Below, piece after piece: positions 55,714 through 64,000 of a stretch of 64,000 nucleotides of DNA (positions within the stretch are counted from its first letter, which is position 1; each line of letters begins with the position of its first letter). Made by a program: the position numbers and the translations under genes. A model generated the notes under the pieces. That model was given only the letters and a program-made list of their open reading frames with translations, did not search any database and had not been told where the DNA came from. Origin of the DNA: Chamaecyparis obtusa (Eukaryota; Streptophyta; Pinopsida; Cupressales; Cupressaceae); contig BSBK01008423.1 in assembly GCA_027943335.1 (NCBI GenBank), positions 310,001-374,000 of the forward strand, given 5' to 3'.

Positions 55714-58700
55714 TAATGCACAATCGTTCAATCATCGCCGATGACTCCATGCTGAAGTGTCCCTCAAGGTCCCTTAAGCATGAAATCAACAATATTTGTG
55801 GGGTCATATCTTGGAGCTCATGTGAGGTAGCATGGATCCATCAATTGTTATAGGACCATGTTGGCAGGGCCTACAAAAGCCTATCTCAATTTTTGGAGAT
55901 TCAACTTCATTTAAAATCGGCAACACATTCTTGGTCGGTGTCAGAACTCAAGGTGTTCCTTAGCTGAAATGGCCAACATTGTGTATCTTTCCAACCATCA
56001 GTCATAGCATCAAACCATCTATTCCAATAGCTTTGGATGGCTAGGTAAATGTTAGTGGCAACCTTGTTTGCCACACATAGTCATTCGATCGCCGCCAACG
56101 ACTCTATGCTGAAGTGTCCCTCAAGGTCCCTTAAGCATGAAATCAGCGATCTTTGTGGGGTTGTATCTCAGAGCTCATGCAAGGTAGCATGGATCTATCA
56201 ATTGCTACAGGACCGTGTTGCTAGGGCCTACAAAAGCATGTCTTGATTTTTGGAGATTCAACTTTGTTTAAAATCAACAACACATTCTCGATCAATGTTA
56301 GAACTCAAGGTGTTCCTCAGCTAAAATGGCCAACGTTGTGTATCTTTCCAATCGTTAGTTGTAGCATCGAACCGTCTATTCCAATAGTTCCAGATGGCCA
56401 GGTAGACACTAGTGGCAACCTCATTCACCATGCATAGTCATTCAATCCCCATCGACGACTCCATGCTGAAGTGTCCTTCAAGGTCCCTTAAGCATGGAAT
56501 CAGTGATCTTTGTGGGGTTGTATCTCAGAGCTCGTGTGAGGTAGCATGGATCCATCAATTTCTACAGAACTGTGTGGCTTGATCCTACAAAATTCTATCT
56601 TAGTTTTTGGAGATTCAACTTCATTTAAAATCGGCAACACATTCTCAGTTAGTGTCAGAACTTAAGGTGTTCCTCAGCTAAAATGGCCAATGTTGTGTAT
56701 CTTTCCAACCGTTGGTCATAGCATCGAACCATCTATTCCAACAACTCTGGATGGCCAGGTAAACACTATTGGCAACCTCATTTTCCATGCACAGTCATTC
56801 AATCCCCGCCGATGATTCCGTGCTAAAGTGTCCCTCAAGGTCCCTTAAGCATGAAATCAGCGATCTTTGCAAGGTAATATCTCAGAACTCATGTGAGGTA
56901 GAATCGATCTATTAGGTGTTACGGGACCTTGTTGTCGGGGCCTACAAAAGCCTATCTCAATTTTTCAAGATTCAACTTCATTTGAATTTGGCAATACATT
57001 CTCAGTCGGTGTTAGAACTTAAGGTGTTCCTCAGCTGAAACGGCCAACGTTGCGTATCTTTCAAACTGTTAGTCATAGAATCAAACCATCTATTTCAATA
57101 GCTTTGGATGGCTAAGTAAATGCTAGTGGAAACCTTGATCACCATGCACAGTCATTCAATCCTCGCTGACAACTCTGTGCTAAAGTGTCCCTCAAGGTTC
57201 ATTAAGCATGGAATCAACAATCTTTGCGGGGTCATATCTCAGAGCTCATGTGAGGTAGAATGGATCTATTAGTTGCTATGAGACCATGTTGTTGGGGGCT
57301 ACAAAAGCCTATCTCAATTTTTAGAGATTCAAATTTTTTTAAATTTGGCAACACATTCTTGGTCGGTGTCAAAAGTTAAGGTGTTCCTCAGTTGAAATGG
57401 CCAATGTTGCATATTTTTCCAACCATCGGTTGTAGAATTGAACTGCCTATTCTAATAGCTCCAGATGGCTAGGTAAACACTATTGGAAACCTCATTTGCC
57501 ATGCACAGTCATTCGATCCCTGCCGATGACTCCATGCTGAAGTGTCCCTCAAGGTCCCCTAAACATGGAATTGGTGATCTTTGTGGGGTCGTATCTTGAA
57601 GCTTGTGTGAGGTAGAATGGATCTATTAGTTGCTATGAGACCATGTTGTTGGGGGCTACAAAAGCCTATCTTAATTTTTGGAGATTCAACTTTGTTTAAA
57701 TTTGGCAACACATTCTCGGTCGGTGTCAGAACTCAAGGTGTTCCTCAGCTAAAATGGCCAACGTTGCATATCTTTCCAACCGTCAGTCATAGAATCAAAC
57801 TACCTATTCCAATAGCTCTGGATGGCTGGGTAAACACTAGTGGAAACCTCATTCACCACACGTAGTCATTTGATCCCCGTTGATGACTTTGTGCTGAAGT
57901 GTACCTCAAGGTCCCTTAAGCATGGAATTAGCGATATTTGTGGGGTCATATCTCAAAGCTCATGCAAGGTAGAATGGATCTATTAGTTGCTACAGGACTA
58001 TGCTACTAGGGGCTACAAAAGCCTATCTCAGTTTTTGGAGATTCAACTTTGTTTAAATTTGGTAACACATTCTTGGTCAGTGTCAGAATTCAAGGTGTTC
58101 CTCAGCTAAAATGGCCAATGTTGCATATCTTTCCAACCGTCGATCGTAGAATCAAACCACCTATTCCAATAGCTCTAAATGGTCGGGTAAAAGCTAGAGG
58201 CAACCTCATTCTCTATGCACAGTCCTTTGATCCCTGCCGATGACTCCGTGCTGAAGTGTCCCTCAAGGTCCCTTAAGCATGAAATTTCTGATCTTTGCGG
58301 GGTCATATCTCAGAGCTCATGCAAGGTAGAATCAATCCATCAGTTGCTACATGACCGTGTTGCTGGGGCCTACAAAAGCCTATCTCAATTTTTGCAGATT
58401 CAACTTTGTTTAAAATCGACAACACATTCTCGGTTGGTGTCAGAACTCAAAGTGTTCCTCAACTGAAATGGTGAATGTTATGTATCTTTCCAACTGTCGG
58501 TCGTAGCATCAAACCATCTATTCCAATAGCTCTAGATGGCTAGATACACACTAGTGGCAACCTTGTTCACCATGCAAAGTCCTTCAATCCCTGTCGACGA
58601 CTCCATGCTGAAGTGTCCCTCAAGGTCCCTTAAACATGGAATTGGTGATCTTTGAGGGGTCATATCTCAGAGCTCATGCTAGGTAGAATGGATCCATTAG

Positions 58701-61700
58701 TTGCTACGAGACCATGTTGCTGGGGCCTACAAAAGCCCATGTTAGTTTTTGGAGATTCAAATTCATTTAAAATCGGCAACACATTCTCGGTCGGTGTTAG
58801 AACTCAAAATGTTCCTCAGCTGAAACGGCCAACGTTGCGTATCTTTCCAACCGTTAGTCGTAGCATCAAACCATTTGTTCCAACAACTCTGGATGGTCGG
58901 GTAAATGCTAGTGGCAACCTCATTTGCCACACATAGTCCTTTGATCCCCGCCGATGACTTCATGCTGAAGTGTCCCTCAAGGTCCCTTAAGAATGGAATC
59001 AATGATCTTTGTGGGGTCATATCTCAGAGCTCATGCAAGGTAGAATGGATCCGTCAGTTGCTAGGGATCAAGTTGCCAAGTCCTACAAAATCCTATCTTG
59101 GTTTTTGGAGATTCAAATTCATTTAAAATCAGCAACACATTCTCGGTCAGTGTCAAAACTTAAAGTGTTCCTCAGCTAAAATGGCCAACATTGCGTATCT
59201 TTCCAACCATCAATCGTAGCATTGAACCATCTATTTGAATAGCTCTAGATGGCCAGGTAAACACTAGTGGCAACCTTGTTTTCCACACATAGTTGTTTGA
59301 TCCTTAACGATGACTCCATGCTAAAGTGTCCCTCAAGGTCCTTTAAGCATGGAATCGATGATATTTTTAGGGTCATATCTTGGAGCTCATGTGAGCTAGA
59401 ATTGATCCATCAGTTGCTACGGGACTGTGTTGTCAAGGCCTACAAAATCCTATCTCAATTTTTAGAGATTCAACTTCATTTAAATTTGGCAACACATTCT
59501 TGGTCGATGTCAGAACTCAAAGTGTTCCTCAGCTGAAACAACCAACGTTGTGTATGTTTCCAACCATCGGTCGTAGCATCAAACCGTCAATACCAACAAC
59601 TTTGAATGGTTAGGTAAATGCTATTGGAAACCTTGTTTGGCACCTATAGTCGTTCAAACCCCGCCGATGACTCAGTGTTGAAGTGTCCCTCAAAGTCTCT
59701 TAAACATGAAATCAATGATCTTTGCGGGTCATATCTTGCAGCTCATGCAAGGTAGAATCGATCCATCAGGTGCTACGGGAGCATGTTGTCAGGGCCTACA
59801 AAAGACTATCTCAGTTTTCAGAGATTCAACTTTTTTTAAATTTGGCAACACATTCTCGGTCGGTGTCAGAACTTGAAGTGTTCCTCAGTTCAAATAGCCA
59901 ACGTTGTGTATCTTTCAAACCATTAGTCATAGCATCGAACCGTCAGTTCCAATAGCTCCGAATGGTCAGGTAAACACTAGGGGAAACCTCATTCACCATG
60001 CATAGTCATTCAAACCCCGCTGATGACTCTGGGCTGAAGTGTCCCTCAAGGTCTCTTAAGCATGAAATCAATGATCTTTTCAGGGTCATATCTTAGAGCT
60101 CATGTGAGGTAGAATCAATCCATTAGGTGCTACAAGACCATGTTGCCAGGGCCTACAAAAGCCTATCTTAGTTTTCAAAGATTCAACTTCTTTTAAATTT
60201 AGCAACACATTCTCGGTCGGTGTTAGAACTTAAAGTGTTCCTCAATTCAAACGGTCAACATTGTGTATCTTTCAAACCGTCAGTCGTAACATCGAACCAT
60301 CAGTTCCAATAGGCTTGAATGGTTGGGTAAACACTATGGGAAACCTTGTTCACCATGCATAGTTGTTCAAACCCTGCTGACAACTCTGGGCCAAAGTGTC
60401 CCTCAAGGTCTCTTAAGCATTAAATCAGCGATCTTTGCGGGGTCATATCTCAGATCTCGTGTGAGATAGAATTGATTCGTCAAGTGATACAAGACCATGT
60501 TGTCAAGGCCTACAAAAGCCTATCTCAGTTTTTAGAGATTCAACTTCTTTAAAATTTGGCAACACATTCTCGGTCAGTGTCAAAACTTAAAGTGTTCCTT
60601 AGTTCAAATGACCAACGTTGCATATCTTTCAAACCGTCGGTCGTAGCATTGAACCATCAGTTCCAATAGCTCTGAATGGTAAGGTAAACACTAGGGGAAA
60701 CCTTGTTCACCATGTACAGTCATTCAAACCCCGCTGATGACTCCGGGCTGAAGTGTCCCTCAAGGTCTCTTAATCATGAAATCAATGATCTTTGTGGGGT
60801 CATATCTCAGAGCTTGTGTGAGGTAGAATTGATCCATTAGGTGCTACGAGACTGTGTTGCTAAGGCCTACAAAAGCCTATCTTAATTTTTAGAGATTCAA
60901 CTTCTTTTAAATTTGGCAACACATTCTTGGTCGGTGTCAGAACTTGAAGTGTTCTTAAGTTCAAATGGCCAACATTGCGTATCTTTCAAATTGTCAATCG
61001 TAGCATCAAACCGTCAGTTCCAACAACTCTAAATGGTCGAGTAAATGCTAGGGTTAACCTCATTCACCATGCATAGTCATTCAAACCCCGCCGATGACTT
61101 TGAGCCGAAGTGTCCCTCAAGGTCTCTTAAGCATGAAATCAATTATTTTTACAGGGTCATATCTTGGAGCTTGTGCAAGGTAGAATCAATTTGTCAGGTG
61201 CTACAGGACTATGTTGTCAGGTTTTGGAAAAACCTATCTCAGTTTTTAGAGATTCAACTTCTTTTAAATTTGGCAACACATTCTCGGTCGGTGTCAGAAC
61301 TCAAAGTGTTCCTCAATTCAAATGGCCAACGTTGTGTATCTTTCAAACCGTCAGTCATAGCATCGAACCGTCAGTTTGAATAGCTCTGAATGGTTGGGTA
61401 AATGCTAGGGGAAACCTCATTCACCATGCACAGTTGTTCGAACACTGCCGATGACTCTGGGCCGAAGTGTCCCTCAAGGTCTCTTAAGCATGAAATTAGT
61501 GATCTTTGCGGGGTCATATCTCAGAGCTCATGTGAGGTAGAATCGATCCATCAAGTGCTACAAGATCATGTTGCTAGGGCCTACAAAAGCCTCTCTTAGT
61601 TTTTAGAGATTCAACTTATTTTAAACTCAGCAACACATTCTCGTTCAGTGTCAGAACTCAAAGCATTCCTCAGTTCAAATGGCCAACGTTGTGTATCTTT

Positions 61701-63250
61701 CAAACCGTCGGTCGTAGCATTGAACCATCAGTTCCAAAAGCTCCAAATGGTCGGGTAAATGCTAGGGGAAACTTCATTCACCATGCATAGTCGTTTGAAC
61801 CCTACTGATGACTCTAGGCTGAAGTGTCCCTCAAGGTCTCTTAAGCATGAAATCAAAAATCTTTGCAGGGTCATATCTTGGAGCTCGTGTGAGGTAGAAT
61901 CGATCTATCAGGTGCTATGGGACCATGTTGCCAAGGCCTACAAAATTCTATCTTGGTTTTTAGAGATTCAACTTCTTTTAAATTTGGCAACACATTCTCG
62001 GTCGGTGTCAGAACTTGAAGTGTTCATCAATTCAAACAGCCAACATTGCATATCTTTCAAACCATCAGTCATAGCATCAAATCATCAGTTCAAATAGCTT
62101 TGAATGGTCGGGTAAACACTAGGGGAAATCTCATTCACTACGCACAGTCATTCGAACCCCACCGACAACTCCGGGCTAAAGTGTCCCTCAAGGTCTCTTA
62201 AGCATGAAATCAGTGATCTTTGTGGGGTCATATCTCAAAGCTTGTGTGAGGTAGAATTGATCCATCAAGTGCTATGAGACTGTATTGCCACGGCCTAAAA
62301 AAGCCTATCTTAGTTTTTAGAGATTCAACTTATTTTAAATTTAGCAACACATTCTCGTTTGGCATTAGAACTCGAAGTGTTCCTTAGTTCAAATGGCCAA
62401 CGTTGTGTATCTTTCAAACTATTGGTCATAGCATCGAACCTTCAGTTCTAACAACTTCAAATGGTCGAGTAAAAGCTAGGAGAAACCTCATTCACCACAC
62501 ACAGTCATTTGAACCCCACCGATGACTCCGCGCTGAAGTGTCCCTCAAGGTCTCTTAAGTATGAAATCAACAATCTTTGTGGGGTCATATCTTAGAGCTC
62601 GTATGAGGTAGAATCGATCCATTAGGTGCTACGGGACCATGTTGTCGGGGCCTGCAAAATTATATCTTATTTTTTGGAGATTCAACTTCTTTTAACTTTG
62701 GCAACACATTCTTGGTCGGTGTCAGAACTCAAAGTGTTCCTCAGTTCAAATGGCCAATGTTGCGTATCTTTCAAACTGTCGGTCGTAGCATCGAACCGTC
62801 AGTTCCAACAGCTCCGAATGGTCGGGTAAATGCTAGGGGAAACCTCGTTCACTATGCATATTCGTTCGAACCCCACCAATGACTCTGGGCCAAAGTGTCC
62901 CTCAAGGTCTCTTAAGCATGAAATTAGTGATCTTTGCGGGGTCATATCTCGAAGCTCGTGTGAGGTAGAATCAATCTGTCAGGTGCTACAAGACCGTGTT
63001 GCTGGGGCCTACAAAATTCTATCTCAATTTTTAGAGATTCAACTTCTTTTAAATTCAGAAGCACATTCTCGATCAGTGTCAGAACTCAAAGTGTTCCTTA
63101 GTTCAAATGGCCAACATTGTGTATCTTTCAAATCATCGGTCGTAGCATCAAACTGTTTGTTCCAACAACTTTGAATGGTTGGATAAATGCTACTAACAAC
63201 CTTTTTTGGCACACACAGTCATTCGAACGACACTGATGACTTCGGGGTGA
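55714..63250. repeat. Tandem array with a 357-bp period, 21 periods
   Basis: The landmark GCTGAAGTGTCCCTCAAGG (with variants) recurs from about 55751 to about 63245. Checked intervals are each exactly 357 bp, and the total (about 7,497 bp) is 21 times 357. Other landmarks in each unit are GCAACACATTCTCGGTCGGT and TCAAGGTGTTCCTCAGCTGA. Units differ by many substitutions, chiefly transitions, yet show no net insertions or deletions. Two blocks are seen: 11 units with GGTCCCTTAAGCATGG and CAGCTGAAATGGCC (to about 59640), then 10 units with GGTCTCTTAAGCATGAAATC and CAGTTCAAATGGCC. The open frames along it are fragments of the repeat, each cut by a conserved TAA. It is satellite-like; no known family is recognised. 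Confidence 0.95.
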
Positions 63251-64000
63251 GAAGTAGGATGAGTGCAAATATGTATTCTAGTGTTTGTCATTGATAATCA
63301 GTCAGTTAGGGGACAATTAGAAGTTAGTTTGTAAAAGCATAAGGTTGCACATCCACATCTGTCATAGTAATCTTATTAATAAAAGAACTCTTGCCAACAT
63401 TAGGGTACCCCAAGAATCCTTATATTATATTTATACATTTATGCATTCATTTCATTAATTTTGTTATTATTATAGTTAAGGAATTGACTGTTATTAAGGA
63501 CAGTGACTGGCATTTGTAGCATAGTCAACAAATTAAACATACATCGATAAACATACAAGCATAACTATAAGGCATGGGAAATTTACAAAGTAAAGACATG
63601 AACATAAACATAATTTAGTATACATCAATACACCAAACACATATATTGCATACCTAAAACATAAAAAATATATATTTGTAGGTCATGAAGTCAAATATAT
63701 ATGTCCAATAATGTCATACATTGAATATATTCAATACAGTAAAACTGGCTTCCTCAAAGCCAAATGGATGTAAAACATATCACTGATACAATATACAAAA
63801 AATATGTCCACTAATGCCATATAGGCATACAATCCATATCCCTAATCTAGTCCTTTTCTGCTAGGGGAAGAAAACAAATCCTGAGCTGTCTTCAATCATC
63901 GCGTCGATGGAGATGTAGTGGATGTCATAGTCTTTTGAGTGCACTCACTCGTCCTCCTATCTAGACTCTTCTATAGCTTGACCTGATAAAAAAATAAATT
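63251..64000. other. No clear gene; possible decayed last exon on the minus strand
   Basis: This is AT-rich sequence. On the minus strand, a TATCAG acceptor-like border at 63983 precedes a 47-codon frame ending in TAG at 63842 (KSLDRRTSECTQK, then LKTAQDLFSSPSRKGLD), with two in-frame stops at a Gln-type and an Arg-type codon. It looks like a C-terminal exon in codon pattern, but the product is not recognised and the rest is outside the window. Confidence 0.2.

Noticed and set aside
55622..63174. Individual 60-114 codon frames in the 357-bp array as separate genes
   Set aside because: They repeat with the array period, are broken differently in each unit and share a fixed stop. They are treated as a repeat, with the open frame only noted as a finding.
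55714..63250. CRISPR-like array
   Set aside because: The whole 357-bp unit is repeated without unique spacers, and the context is a plant genome.

Overview
The window is plant nuclear DNA made almost wholly of transposable elements. The signs are chromodomain-bearing and dual-RNase-H Ty3/gypsy retrotransposons, a CACTA transposon, spliced introns with GT..AG borders, and a plant initiator-Met type primer binding site. The nesting and the heavy decay, with stops mostly at Gln, Arg and Trp codons as expected from cytosine methylation and deamination, suggest a large, repeat-rich seed-plant genome such as a gymnosperm. That last step is inference; no species can be named. No clearly intact cellular gene is present.

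Layout. 1-2224 (minus): the 5' part of a CACTA tnp2-type transposase gene whose exons read through recognisable splice sites; it runs off the left edge. 3133-3836: permuted direct and inverted repeats. 3880-43759 (minus): a tandem array of one chromovirus family ('element A'), with five LTRs alternating with four gag-pol bodies, bounded on the outside by one 5-bp duplication, CAAGT. A 17,085-bp second retrotransposon ('element B', 14844-31928) sits inside the primer binding site of A copy 2, with a GATAC duplication. B carries a single-frame gag-pro-RT-RNaseH-archaeal-type RNaseH-integrase polyprotein on the minus strand. On the plus strand, between pol and the 3' LTR, it carries a spliced plant-mobile-domain (PMD) gene with its own TATA box. 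Three clusters of a palindromic motif (GAAGTATCGCGTGATACTTC-like) occur in B, two in its leader and one in PMD intron 1.

Right of the array: 44781-46881 (plus) is an unrecognised split gene. 47689-48745 is a long CT/GA and TG microsatellite flanked by palindromic CCTAT/ATAGG motifs and a 23-bp-arm hairpin. 49155-52262 (plus) is a decayed gene with a SDN..SQFK / GHGKGEH signature that looks like a DDE/RNase-H-fold transposase of unassigned superfamily. 52686-53021 (minus) is a divergent histone H2B-like frame. 53505-55566 (plus) is the end of a SNF2/CHD-type remodeller gene, broken, with a roughly 338-bp internal tandem duplication. 55714-63250 is a tandem repeat with a period of exactly 357 bp, 21 periods, in two sequence blocks. 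63251-64000 holds no clear gene.

Working relations: the A copies derive from one insertion that was multiplied by recombination or arrived as a multimer, and B landed afterwards. None of the retroelement copies looks able to encode a complete polyprotein. The most unusual signals are the TSD-bounded A array, the palindrome family and antisense PMD gene of B, a trio of compensating stem-loops in B, the unassigned transposase-like gene, and the indel-free 357-bp array.
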